64,000 nucleotides of DNA from Alnus glutinosa (taxonomy: Eukaryota; Streptophyta; Magnoliopsida; Fagales; Betulaceae), in assembly GCF_958979055.1 (NCBI RefSeq), contig NC_084886.1, forward strand, positions 38,212,154 to 38,276,153, read 5' to 3'. The notes beneath the pieces were generated by a model. It was not told the origin of the DNA. It saw nothing but the letters and a program-made list of their open reading frames with translations, and did no database searches. Positions within the stretch are counted from its first letter, which is position 1; each line of letters opens with the position of its first letter. The position numbers and the translations under genes are program-made. This document shows, one piece after another, positions 46,787 through 57,786 of this stretch.

Positions 46787-49417
46787 ATGGCCAACTCTGA
46801 CTCCTCACCTGCTCCGGCTCAAGCCGAGCCACTCTCCTTAGTACTCTCTCTTTCTCTGTGTGTGTGTGTGTGCCAATTTGTATGTGTTTTTGTGCTTGGA
46901 AATTTGATAATCTGTGATTTTTGGTTGCAGAAGAAGGAGAACATTACTCCGATCGGCTCAAAGATCGCGGTAATTTCCAATCCTTGTATGCTCAGTGTCC
47001 TTTTTGTTTGCTTAGGAAAAATGTAGGTTGCGTTATTGGGATTTAGATCATTTTATTTTGTTTCTGCTGTCTGTCCCCAATTTTCTCGTTAGCCAAGCAG
47101 GAATTCCGAGAAGCTATAGCGTTCTCATATCTGTTGGGTTTTTGCTCTCAGGAATTGAATGAATCGAGGGCTGAGCTGCTTAATAGAATTCAAGGGTTGA
47201 AACATGTGAGTTTAAGCATTACTTTCTTAATTAGCACTGCAATAATGGTTATTATTTGTTCAATTTGCTTTAATGTGTTTCAGTTCTGACTGCGGAACGA
47301 TTTGTTTTGTTTTATTTTTATGGGTAATTAGGATTTGCAAAATTGGAGATCAAAGTTAGACACTCAAGTTAAGGTCTATCGCGATGTAAGTGTTGGATAA
47401 TTATAACAAAATGTCTTTGTATATCCATTCCATTTTTGTGCTTTATATTTGGAAAGTGTGCAGATGGCTCTGCGTCTGTTTTGGTCTCTTGGAATTATTG
47501 ATATATGGACAAGTTTTGATAGAATAAGATGTCTGGCTTCCATGGGTGATTGATACAAGATATGGGTACTTGTTCTTTGGTACCTGCTATGGCATTCAAT
47601 TCCTTTTGTTTGATATTTGGATCTTATTTATGGATCGATTTCTTCTCGCATAGACCTGTTTTAAACTGGGGTTCTAATTATTACTCCATGATGGCATGGT
47701 TACAATTTAATGGGGAAAACTTCTTTAGATCTTATAACTATTTTCAGCGACATTGATATTCTTTAATTAAACAGTCCACTAAAGTTGCGTGAAGGTCAAC
47801 TTTTATGGAACCTCTTCAATTCAATATGAGTTGATTTTGATTAATGTTATATGGCTAATTAGAGATATTCTTTTACCAGACAATAATCTCGATTAACAAC
47901 AGTGATTATGTTTTGATTTTTGTCTCATCACACTTTCTGTTAGATTCTTGATCTATGTCAACAAAATGTTTTTGGAACTTTAGAAAAACTTATCAGACAC
48001 AATGAATACTCCATTATAATAATGTATGATTCGACTCCGGCAAAATGCCAGGAGTGGATTAAAATGTTTCTGCACCTGTGGCATGCTTTGGTGCTTCAAG
48101 ACCCAAAGCACTTACAAAGCGACTGTAGAGCTAGAGGGAAGAAACTGGAAATAGATGTGGGAGCCATATTTGTTAAGAGAAATGTCAAATGTTCGATAAG
48201 TGGTAAAGAGCAACCTCTATGTCTAACAAATCATGTGGAGATTTTACAGGCAACCAAGCTAGTAACTAGATATCTAAGGATATTGTTAGACACATCCTAC
48301 AACATCTAATGTATTCCCTTGCCAGCTAAGAGGACTAAGGACTTCAGAACACGTGTTGCTGCTTGGAAGATGCTGATGTGATAACAAAGTTTGAATAAAT
48401 GGTGCTTGCACGCAAGCAATTGATATTAGAAATTCCCAAATTGTCCTGTTTTAGGGATGAAACATTGGAGCTTGGCTTTAAGAAATATCTTCTTTTCACT
48501 TGTTAATACCAATGGTTAAACAAAGATGGTCTCTTTTGAAGTTATGAGCTATAGTGGTGAATGAGTACTTGAAATCTAACATGATTGACATCCATAAATT
48601 TTTGACATGAAGTGACTAAACTCATACATGGTTTGACTGCAACATATATACATGGTGATTTGTGCAGCCAAATAAGTTTGAAAGAAAAAAGGACTGTCCA
48701 TCATTTCATATTCTAAAATCATCTTTAAACTATGCTCTATGGATTTCAGTATTTAAAGTGCATCAATGTGCTGAATATGTCAATATTGTAATCTAAATGT
48801 AAACTTGGTTTCATTGCATTTCTTTCTTGCTTGCTTGTTTTGATTTGATACTGGAACTCAACTCTGCTTCTAATTGGCATACAAATCACTTTGCCCATAA
48901 ACTTCAACTTGTAATTTATGCAATTATCTCTTGCTTCATACAGGAGCTTTCAGATCTCAAGAAATCATTGAATGTCGAAGTGGATCAACTTCGATCAGTA
49001 AGTGGTGCTCTGCAGATTTATCCTTCCAAGCTTGATTTTTCAGATATATCTTTGTCTGATTTTTTTTTTTGAATAAAATTGGATCTAGGAATTTCAAGAA
49101 CTGAGGACCACTCTCCAGCAGCAACAAGAGGATGTCACTTCTAGCCTAAGAAACTTGGGGGTAAACTATTACTAGACTAATTAATTTTCCTATGCCTTCC
49201 AAGGGCTGATCTATTAAACAGATTTCTGGTATTATTTTATGCTTTGGGAACTAATCACAAGCACCTGGACTGATTCATAATGAGCTTTTTGCAGCTGCAG
49301 GATCTCTCAAGTGATGCTATAGACGCCCAGGCTCAGGATCCTAAGGTTGAAGGGAATGACAAGGAAGGACAAGTTTTGCCTAAGGAGGATAATAATGATA
49401 AAGAAAGTGAAAACTAG
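46787..49417 (+). CDS. Small coiled-coil protein of unknown function, seven exons
   Basis: Coding exons at 46787-46840, 46931-46969, 47152-47205, 47332-47385, 48944-48997, 49089-49160 and 49295-49417 give 149 residues, with canonical GT-AG borders throughout and every intron in phase 0. The N-terminus is short and disordered (MANSDSSPAPAQAEP). Exons 3 to 6 encode a continuous, charged coiled coil whose exons each begin with E or D followed by L or F: ELNESRAELL, DLQNWRSKLD, ELSDLKKSLN, EFQELRTTLQ. The C-terminus is acidic (PKEDNNDKESEN). It has no enzymatic motif, signal peptide or membrane segment. It resembles uncharacterised plant coiled-coil proteins; I do not recognise a name. Intron 4 is by far the longest (about 1.56 kb). 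A leader with a TATA box lies just upstream. Confidence 0.85.
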
Positions 49418-49815
49418 ATGGGTTTGCACTGAAGTGTGCATGACTTATAGGTTATGCCCCAAAAGGAGATGAGCAGAGCATTTTTCCATGAATGTGTACC
49501 ACTGGTGCTTTATCTTGTTTTTAACTTAAGTTTACAACAACGAACTCTTTTCTCAATCAATTATTGTGGAATCTTGCCTACTTGTAGAATTTGGAATGCC
49601 GTTCTATGTCGTTTCCATTTTCGGTGTGGATTCAACCTAAGATGAAGCTTTTCTCTAATTCTTTCTCATCTCCATTCACTGAGTACTAGTTTCTTAAGCA
49701 ATCTGGGTGTAGTTCATTCCCATTTTTCTTTTCTGTTTAAAACTCATGCTCCTAAATTACTGTCTGAAAATGTTGAGAGATACCTTATTTCTTTTCTCTT
49801 TTTTTTTTTTTTTTT

Positions 49816-49852
<37 letters not shown>

Positions 49853-50448
49853 TTATATTTCGTGAGTTATCTTTTAAAGGTGTGTACTTGAACTTCATGA
49901 GGTGCTGCAACTAGAATTTAAGACATACAAGCACATACAAAAGTAATAATAAAAATCCCCAAAACCAGATCGATTTTCAAGTAGTCAAACATTGAATGGC
50001 TCATCAATGAACGGAACTCTGGCGGGAAGTTCCATCAAAATCTTAGAGTTGGAATATTTTAATCCATATCTACCCCCCTATCTACCACTTCAATGTTTAT
50101 TTATTGTGAAAGTAATGGGATTCATTTTGTTTAAAGTGTTGTCTTGTCAATCTCTTTCGTTTTTTTTGGCTCATTGTAGAGTGTTTCCTGCTCCATTTTC
50201 CGAGTAACCCACAGAAATATGTTCACTGGCCTTGCGGAGGGAGACGGGAGGGGAGATTCCGTGTCAAACTGTTCAAAAGTTAAAACCGGTAATTCCGCCA
50301 CCACTTTCAGATTTAAAGCAATTAATCTTAATTAAAACTCCATTTGTTTCCACGTGTTTTTCATATAACCTTTTCATTTTTTTTTTTTTTTTTTTTTTTT
50401 TGAGATAAATGAACAAGCTTATTGCACCGGGCTATCTATGTGCCGCCA
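49418..50448. other. 3' flank of the coiled-coil gene and AT-rich spacer
   Basis: The probable 3' UTR runs to about 49600, followed by a TA run (49816-49848) and a long poly-T tract (50378-50402). No gene is recognised. Confidence 0.5.
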
Positions 50449-50464
50449 TGTCACTAGACAAGCT
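50449..50464. repeat. 16-bp target-site duplication, left
   Basis: TGTCACTAGACAAGCT, repeated exactly at 51495-51510 on the other side of the retroposon. Confidence 0.95.
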
Positions 50465-51461
50465 ACTTCTTTCTTTTCTCTCTCTCTCTTTCTCTCTTCT
50501 GACCTTCCCACCGTTTCATGCTGCTTGCCGGGGGAGGGAGGCTCTAGCCTCCCTCCTCCTGATTTGTTTGTTTCTTCTCTTAGCCTTTTCGGGCTAGAGA
50601 GGTTTTTGTGCTAGAGTCTCCCAGCCACTAGGGCTGTTTGGAGTTTTGTGTCCCCCAGACTTGTCCGGTGGTGGATTTTAGTCCTCCTAGTCCGTTTGGA
50701 CTATGGAGGTTTGTGTAGTCTTTTAGTTTTTTTTTTTTTTTTATTGTTTCATTCGGTTAGCAGGAAAACATTTCAGAGAGGCGTTGGAGGAGGAGATTCC
50801 GTCGCTTCGGTGGCTGGCAAAAACTTTGGTTGGGTTTTAGTTTTTTCATTCTTTGAAGGCCAAATCTGCGCTATTTCACAGCCGCCCAGTCGACACGCGC
50901 CCCTTTGCCGTGCTCATCGTCGTCCTCTGGTTCAGACGCTGCCTTCTACGGCTGGGTAGCTCAGCGGTGACCGGCGCGTGGCATCCACGCGCCAGGGTGT
51001 TCTTCGTACTTTGGGCCGCTCGTGATGGCCATGTTCTGTATCTTTCCCGTGCAAGGTGGTGCCCAGGGGTTTTTCTTGCTTTAGGCGGTTGCAGGGGTTG
51101 TCCTGTGGCAGTGCGTGTGCTGCATGCGCCGTCTCCAGTGGTGTTTTCTCCGACGGCAGATCCTGCTTTAGGTGTTTTTTTGCTTTTGACAGATTGTATT
51201 TAACAGCTTGCTTTGGGTTTGATTTAGTCTGGTCATTGCTTTTAAGCACAATTTTGTGACTGACTCCATAGTGCAAGTAGAGGTTCATATCTCAACGTAG
51301 AGGCACATTTTTGTTGGCTAGGCTTATTAGTAGCAGCTGTTGGTATAATCTGTGATTTGGGTAACTATAATGGGGCATCTGTATTTTGTTAAGTTTCTGT
51401 TATCTGTAATCTGTACTTTCGTTACCCTTTGGGTGTTATTAATGAAATCTTTACGCTTTCC

Positions 51462-51494
<33 letters not shown>
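50465..51494 (+). mobile_element. Non-autonomous retroposon with L1-type tail, complete copy
   Basis: About 1,030 bp ending in a poly-A tract of some 30 bases (51464-51493) and flanked by a perfect 16-bp duplication. Poly-A plus a long variable duplication is the sign of target-primed reverse transcription by a LINE. The end before the tail (GTTATTAATGAAATC...) resembles plant L1 3' ends. The 5' end is CT-rich, and the body contains GACACGCGCC, CGGTGACCGGCGCGTGG and CCACGCGCC. No reverse transcriptase or endonuclease domain is present. A second copy lies at 37735-39605. Reading frames inside look non-coding. Confidence 0.85.
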
Positions 51495-51496
<2 letters not shown>

Positions 51497-51933
51497 TCAC
51501 TAGACAAGCTTCCCTCCGGTTGTGGATTTCAAAAGTAAATTGAATTTTAATAAATAACATAAATAGCAATAGTTATGAATAAGGACAAATACGAGAATAC
51601 AAAAAAAAATAAAATTGTAAATTGTGGGGGTTCACGAGGAACAAGGTAAGATCAGATGTAATTAAAATATGAAACCCGTTTTCTTCAGGAGAGAGAGAGA
51701 GAGAGAGAGAGATATTTTTTGTCATTTTCATATAGAATTTGATTGTTATATGTGTTGCGCAATTTGCTCCGTACGGAATACATATAATTGCAGTGCTTTC
51801 AGAGTACAGAGGACTTCGACAGAGTTTTTTCTCTCACATTCATTCCTTCATCTCTCTGAACTGAACCTCTTCAAAATTACTCCCCACTTCCAATACTCTT
51901 TCTTCGCCTCCTTCATTCTCCCAGCTCCCTCTA

Positions 51934-53055
51934 ATGGCTACCAAATCTGCTGGAGAACCCTCAGAACCACTTAAATACCAGGTATATCCCTGTTTAAACA
52001 CAGACGTTCTTCTTCTTCTCCTTCTTCTGTCACTGATTTTGGCATTTCAAAGCTCATTTGCTTTGTTTTCTCAGACATGGATCCTGAAAGTTTCCCTCCA
52101 CTGTGAAGGTTGTAAGAGGAAAGTCAAGAAAGTTCTACAGAGCATTGATGGTACTAATTACCAAAAATATGAAAACCCTTTTGCCATTTTAATCTTACAC
52201 CTTTTTCTTCTTTCTTTGCATAAATTTTCTCATCAACCAAATAGGACTCTATTTACTCTCCCTTTTTGTGTTGCTAGCTTTTTGCACATAGCCTTTATTG
52301 TACTGTCTTTTTTGTATTTTGCAGGTGTTTTTACCACAGCCTTTGATTCACAGCAACACAAAGTTACAGTGACCGGAAACGTCGCAGTTGAGACCTTGAT
52401 TAGAAAGCTGCTTAAAACAGGGAAACACGCCGAGATTTGGTCGGAAAATATCGCCGCAAAAGAGAAAAAATCAGGGAGAGCAAAGAACAAGGACAAAGAT
52501 AGTGACCCAGAAAGTGGCATAAACGACAATGACAAAAAAGACGAGAATCCATGTGAGAAGAAAGTTGAAGAGAAGCTTAGCTCTGTTAAAAATAGTGGAA
52601 AAGAAAAATCGCCGGAAAATCATCCCGGCGATGAGGAGTCGCCGAAGGTGGATCAAAAGGGCAGCGAAAGTGAGGGCGCTGCTAGTACTGCTGCAAAAGG
52701 TGGCGGTAAAAAGAAGAAAAGGAGAGGGGAAAAAGGTAATAATGCTAGCAGTGGTCTGGCTGCACCATTATTTGGTACGCCTGCAAGCACCGGATCTCAA
52801 AGTCATGATCTGGGTATGAATCATGGTGTGGGGCTGATGAATCTGAACCCTACACGTCAGTCATCAAGCCACCACCCACAAGGAAATTACCATCAACCGG
52901 TGTATGTTGCAAGTTACAACAGGATACATCCTACCCAAAGTTTTGGTCCATCATATGCAGGTACCCACCACGAGATTTATCCAGTGCAAGCAACACCGTT
53001 GGATTCCTTTCAGATTTTCAGTGATGAAAACGCCAATGGGTGTTCCATCATGTGA
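51934..53055 (+). CDS. Heavy-metal-associated isoprenylated plant protein (HIPP)
   Basis: Three exons at 51934-51981, 52075-52150 and 52325-53055 give 284 residues. An HMA domain follows a short leader: TWILKVSLHCEGCKRKVKKV with the metal-binding CxxC (Cys-Glu-Gly-Cys), then SIDGVFTTAFDSQQHKVTV and TLIRKLLKTGKHAEIW. A long lysine/glutamate-rich linker follows (including KGGGKKKKRRGEKG), then a region rich in His, Tyr and Gln. The last four residues, CSIM, are a CaaX farnesylation site. HIPPs bind heavy metals or act in stress responses, attached to membranes by the lipid. The HCEGC motif and QSIDGV pattern place it in the HIPP group with one HMA domain and a long tail. The start is the only ATG in a good leader context before the domain. 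Confidence 0.93.
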   Translation: MATKSAGEPSEPLKYQVYPCLNTDVLLLLLLLSLILAFQSSFALFSQTWILKVSLHCEGCKRKVKKVLQSIDGTNYQKYENPFAILILHLFLLSLHKFSHQPNRTLFTLPFCVASFLHIAFIVLSFLYFAGVFTTAFDSQQHKVTVTGNVAVETLIRKLLKTGKHAEIWSENIAAKEKKSGRAKNKDKDSDPESGINDNDKKDENPCEKKVEEKLSSVKNSGKEKSPENHPGDEESPKVDQKGSESEGAASTAAKGGGKKKKRRGEKGNNASSGLAAPLFGTPASTGSQSHDLGMNHGVGLMNLNPTRQSSSHHPQGNYHQPVYVASYNRIHPTQSFGPSYAGTHHEIYPVQATPLDSFQIFSDENANGCSIM

Positions 53056-53739
53056 TTTCCGACCTTGTGGAGATCGGACGGTGGGTATTTTGAGCTTACA
53101 AGGGGGTGCATCTTTTTCTGGAGATTTTGTTAGTATTGTAACTTCTCTTATTAGGTAAAAGCTGAAATCTCCTCTTGATGTTTGGACTTTACAATATGCA
53201 TGTAATCTTTCTCTTCAATCAGGATTTGGGAGATTAGTAAGTTTTAAATTCGATTATTATTAGGTCACTTCTAAGCTTCCCGCTAATTTTCAGGTAGTAC
53301 ACATTACTTTGACTAAAGTTGAGCTTGTAGGATAAAATTAACCTCTTTTAAGGACTAAGTCTACGAGAAAGACTAACGTTTTCGTTGTGTCATTTCAAAA
53401 TTGATGCGGCTTTTAATAGTAATGTTTTATTACATCAAAATTTAATAATGTTCTATCACAAATCTAATAGTAATTTTAAAAACTAAATCAATTTTAGCAG
53501 GAGATTAGGAATACATGATCTTCCTTTTAGTATTACTCTATTTTGAGTTGCTCCTGTGGAAGTCATCATAAAAGTTGGATGGATTGTATTGTTGGGGAGT
53601 CCATTCATTTTTCATTTGTAAGATTGTTCACTTTTTCTTCCCTTTGGATCTGGAGTGGAAAAGATCCTTCTTTGTAGCCTTTTTCCTTAATCAATTAGAA
53701 AAAAAAAAGAAAAGAAAAAGGATGGATTGTATCCTTTGT
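53056..53739. other. 3' flank of the HIPP gene
   Basis: The 3' UTR probably runs to about 53220. The rest shows no gene. Confidence 0.5.
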
Positions 53740-53862
53740 CATGTCCTAGGATTAAGCAACTTGTTCTGTGGCATCTGTGTCTGTGTGTCATGTCTTAGGA
53801 TTAAGCAACTTGTTCTGTGGCATCTTGTGTGTGCAACTTGTTCTGTGGCATCCTTAGGTTAC
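53740..53862. repeat. Short minisatellite
   Basis: The segment CATGTCCTAGGATTAAGCAA...TTGTTCTGTGGCATC is repeated with a period of about 52 bp (two full units), followed by a third partial unit holding only CAACTTGTTCTGTGGCATC. Confidence 0.8.
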
Positions 53863-55990
53863 CTTTGTTTCACTATATGTGTGTGTGAAAGATACACCTC
53901 TCCTCGATCGATAGCATAACGTGCCTATCCCTTTAAAGGAATGCAATTACTCCCTTAGCTGATTGCCACCTCCTTGCGCCTCTTGTCTACCATCCTCCCA
54001 CACCATCCCAACCCTTTCCAGTCCCCTTCCGTAGAAACAGACCCTCTCTATTTCATTTGAATCGGAGAGAAGCTGGTTAGTATAATAATTATGGGTAAAC
54101 TTGTCATTTTAAATTTTTGGACAATTTTGGCCCTACTTTTTCACTGGCCGGCTCCTCTCCATTTCAAATGGATCCGTTTGCCCTTCCCGTGCGATGACCC
54201 TCACCTCGATAGTGGAGCCCAACCGTCCCCCTTTCCTAATGTCATTTTGTTCTAAAAAAAAATGAATTAGAAAAAAAATAGAGGATATTTTTGATGTGCA
54301 TTCATGTTCCATAAGTTATTTTTTAATGAATGTGTATTCATGTTCCACGTGTGCTGAACTCATCCAAAGCTATTAATGGTAACTTTTTTATTTCTAGGCA
54401 AGATAAGGTTTTATTGAAACAAAAACATATAAAAGTATCCAAATGGGGAGATCAATTTTGCTTCAGGGTCTGCCACGAGGCATACTGGGGGTGGTGTGGC
54501 TGGCCGACCACTGTAAAGGTTGTTGTTGTTGTTGTTTTCTTCTTCTTCTTCTTCTTCTTCTTTATTTATTTATTTATTTATTTTTAAATGAGATAAAATA
54601 TTAAATAATGAGTAGTTTTTTTGTGAAAAATGTAGTCTATTCTTGCAGGAATAGCTATTCCTCTTCGTAAGGGAATAATTATTTTTATGGAAATAACTAT
54701 TACATAGAATAGACCCATACCAAACAAATGAATGATTATTCCTATGGAATAGTTATTCCATTCTATAGGTTTATTCCGCGAACCAGACGAGATCTTAGTG
54801 TGACATATTTTTCAAGATGGGTGAAAGAGTGGCGATCACAAGGGACTCGGGTGACATGTCTGGATTTGATGGGATTGGGTGGGGAAATCGAAAGTTTTGA
54901 GTTATGTGAACAAGTGATTTTTGGAGGCAGAGCATCAGGTTTTGAAGATTCCATTGAAGGGTTTGATGAAGGAAATTTCAAGATTTTGAGAGTTTGATAA
55001 TTCACAGTGAGTAGAAGGTATGTAATACCCAATTCAGTTGAATCGCCGGTTGAGTTGCTTGACTCGTTCATTGGGCTCATTATCCGCTATCCGCATCCAC
55101 ATTCACATCATACGATTACTAACTGCATCTGCACGGTTATTACTCGCTATTTGCATATCAAGTATGGGCCTTTGGCGCCTTCTTTGAATCTCTATTGAGG
55201 CCTAAAACAATATTACAAATTCAAAACGATGTCGTTTTGGTGATTTTTATTTATTTATTATTATTATATAAAGGGGACGTGCCTCTGTGTTTGCGTCCGC
55301 ATCTGTTTATGTGGATAACGAATAGTTGCGATTAATATCCATCTGCCTGTACAATCCTACTCTGAGCCTTTCGTACCTTATTTGAACTTATGCAGATTTG
55401 AGTATTTCTGTGTTGAGACAAAAACCTAGGCATTAAGGCTCTGATATGTCTATCTCCACAAGTACTTGAAGATATATATTTGCTGCATATGAGTCATTGG
55501 TTGAAATCGTCAAAATCCAGTAGCTTTCCCACGTACGCTTTTACCAATTCTTCTAGTATTGTAAGCATTCATCGTTTAGAGTGGAAGGTTGTGTGCTTGT
55601 ATCCATAAAGCAACTTTGTTTAGCTCTACTTCATCTAGGGTGAGGCCAGGAGGCCGAGGGTTTTTTTTAGGTTTAACAGGCATCTCCTAATCTTCCATGG
55701 GGCTAGCTCAAGGATTTTGTCAACATCACGAGGGTTTTCAAAATAGAAAAAAAAGTATGTGCTAACGTCCACATCCATGATTGAAAGCATAAAACTCCAT
55801 GCAGTTTAGAGGGTGCACTTGATGTTGTTTTTAAAGACAGGTTTTGGGCAGACAAACTTTCCCGCCAAAGACAAACTTGTTTTGGCTGGTTGTTCTTTGG
55901 TGGCGAGAACTAGAGTGGAAGGAATGTGTTCCCCGGCCACCAAAGGCCTTTGTTTTGAAGATAAGGTGTTTGATATTGTTATCCATAAAA
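53863..55990. other. Intergenic region with decayed foldbacks
   Basis: Pieces that look like MITE debris: an inverted repeat at about 54047-54177 (CATTTGAATCGGAGAG / CTCTCCATTTCAAATG) and a GGAATAGCTATTCC-type element at 54640-54790. A hAT-like fragment at 55085-55350 shares TTATTACTCGCTAT and GCGGATAC-like motifs with the fragment at 24846. A TTC/TTTA microsatellite lies at 54538-54585. No supported gene. Confidence 0.45.
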
Positions 55991-55995
55991 AAATG

Positions 55996-56480
55996 TGTTA
56001 CACGTAGATTACTGTTTAGGGTTTTATATGGAATTTAGATGGAATTAGAGAGAGAAAATGGAGAGAAAATATACTGTAATTACTGAAAGTTGCTAAGAAA
56101 ACATAAGCGGCAGATTCGAGGAGCCACCCTCCAAGGAACAAGTCCAATTTTCCAGATACCTCATTCTTCCCTAAACGAGACTTATATAGTGTCTCTTACA
56201 ATGGCATTTCTAACCCTACTGAACGACAGTACTAAGGACCCATAAACGACTATCTTAAGGAATAAAACAGCAGTTCCTTATTTAGTAATACGCACCGCAT
56301 CAACCATCCTAGGACCCCCAAAACGCACCGTATGAGGCTTCTAGAATGCCTAGCTGGACCGCCCACTCCCACGTTTTGATGAAGCCACGTAACCCTCATG
56401 TTCGACCACACAACTCCTCAACTATCTTTCTTCAAGCTTCAAGCTTGATTTCTCTCTCTCTCTTTTGCAGAGCTCTGACA
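55996..56480 (-). repeat. LTR (3' LTR of the minus-strand Gypsy element)
   Basis: Starts TGTTACACG and ends CTCTGACA on the + strand, about 1.2-1.4% different from its partner. Confidence 0.95.
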
Positions 56481-56492
56481 ATACTCCCCCTC

Positions 56493-57762
56493 TCAAAACA
56501 CCTTGCCCACAAGGTGTGGGTAGGCTTCTCGAAGGCTTTGGAGGTCCTCCCAAGTGGCGTCGTCCGGGCCTTGGCCATCCCAGCGGACCAGCAGCTCGAT
56601 AAAGGGACGGTGGTCTTTCGGCCGGGAGCGGCGATCCAGAATCTCAACCGGTTCCGGGCGAAGAACGCCGTCTGAGTCCACCGGTGGTAGCTTCGGCAGG
56701 ACTGATGTGGAAGATCCCAGCTTTAGCTTCAATTGGGACACATGGAAGGCCTGGTGGATTCGAGCGGCCGGCGGTAGATCTAATTCATAGGCGACCTTTC
56801 CCACACGACGAATGATGCGAAACGGCCCGTAAAAACGGGGTGACAGCTTAAGGGCTCGGCGGTAAGACACTGTCATCTGGCGATAGGGCTGGAGCCTTAG
56901 GTACACCATTTGCCCTAATTCAAATTCCCTTTCAGTACGCCTTATATCTGCATATTTCTTCATCCTCTGTTGGGCAAACTGAATGTTCTGCTTGAGAAGG
57001 GTTAGGATTTGCTCGCGGTTACGAAGCACTTCGTCAACCGTTTCAACACGGGTAGTTCCCGGGATGTAGCTTAAGAGTCTTGGGGGGGGGGGGTACCCCA
57101 TAGACTGCCTCATAGGGTGTCATCCGAATGGCCGAGTGCCATGTAGTGTTGTAGCTGTACTCTGCCCATGGTAGCCAGTAGGTCCACCTCTTAGGGCTAT
57201 CCTGTGTGAAACATCTGAGGTAGGTCTCGAGACATTTATTCACTATCTCCGTCTGGCCGTCTGTCTGTGGATGGTAGCTCGTACTGAGCTTGAGTGAGGT
57301 CCCTTGTAGCCTGAACAACTCAGCCCAGAAGGCACTAGTAAACGTCGGGTCCCTGTCTGAGACTATGGACTGTGGCATCCCATGTAATTTAAGGATATTC
57401 TGGATGAATAGCTGGGCCACTTTGGCAGCTGTGTAGGGGTGAGCGAGGGAAATAAAGTGGCTGGATTTGGTAAGTCTATCCACCACCACAAGGATAACCG
57501 AGTGGCCCTGGGATGGGGGTAACCCTTCCACAAAATCCATCGAGATATCTGTTCACACCCGGGTTGGGATAGGGAGTGGTTGTAATAGCCCGGCAGGGCA
57601 AATGTTCTCACTCTTGTTATGCTGGCACACATCGCACTCCCTGATGAAGTTCTTGATGTCCCTTCTCATGCCATGCCAATAGAAATCCCTTCTAGCCCTT
57701 TGCAGTGTCTTATCATACCCTGAGTGCCCAGCTGCTGGGTCACTATGCACATACTGCAGCAC
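56493..57762 (-). pseudogene. Integrase and chromodomain region of the Gypsy element
   Basis: On minus the segment holds the integrase zinc-binding region (RRDFYWHGMRRDIKNFI, CDVCQH), the catalytic core (LVVVDRLTKSSHFI, SIVSDRDPTF, STSYHPQTDGQTE) and a C-terminal chromodomain (VEILDRRSR, LVRWDGQGPDDATWED). It would carry out integration and, through the chromodomain, target chromatin. It is part of the broken pol and treated as a fossil. Confidence 0.88.
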
Positions 57763-57786
57763 CTGGCTTTTAAGAACCGGGGACCC

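Noticed and set aside
54728-55080. Overlapping ORFs on both strands
   Set aside because: They lie in decayed repeat DNA with no domain, and the two strands are equally open.
55805-56007. Two overlapping + ORFs before the Gypsy element
   Set aside because: No domain; they extend into the LTR and may be old gene debris at most.
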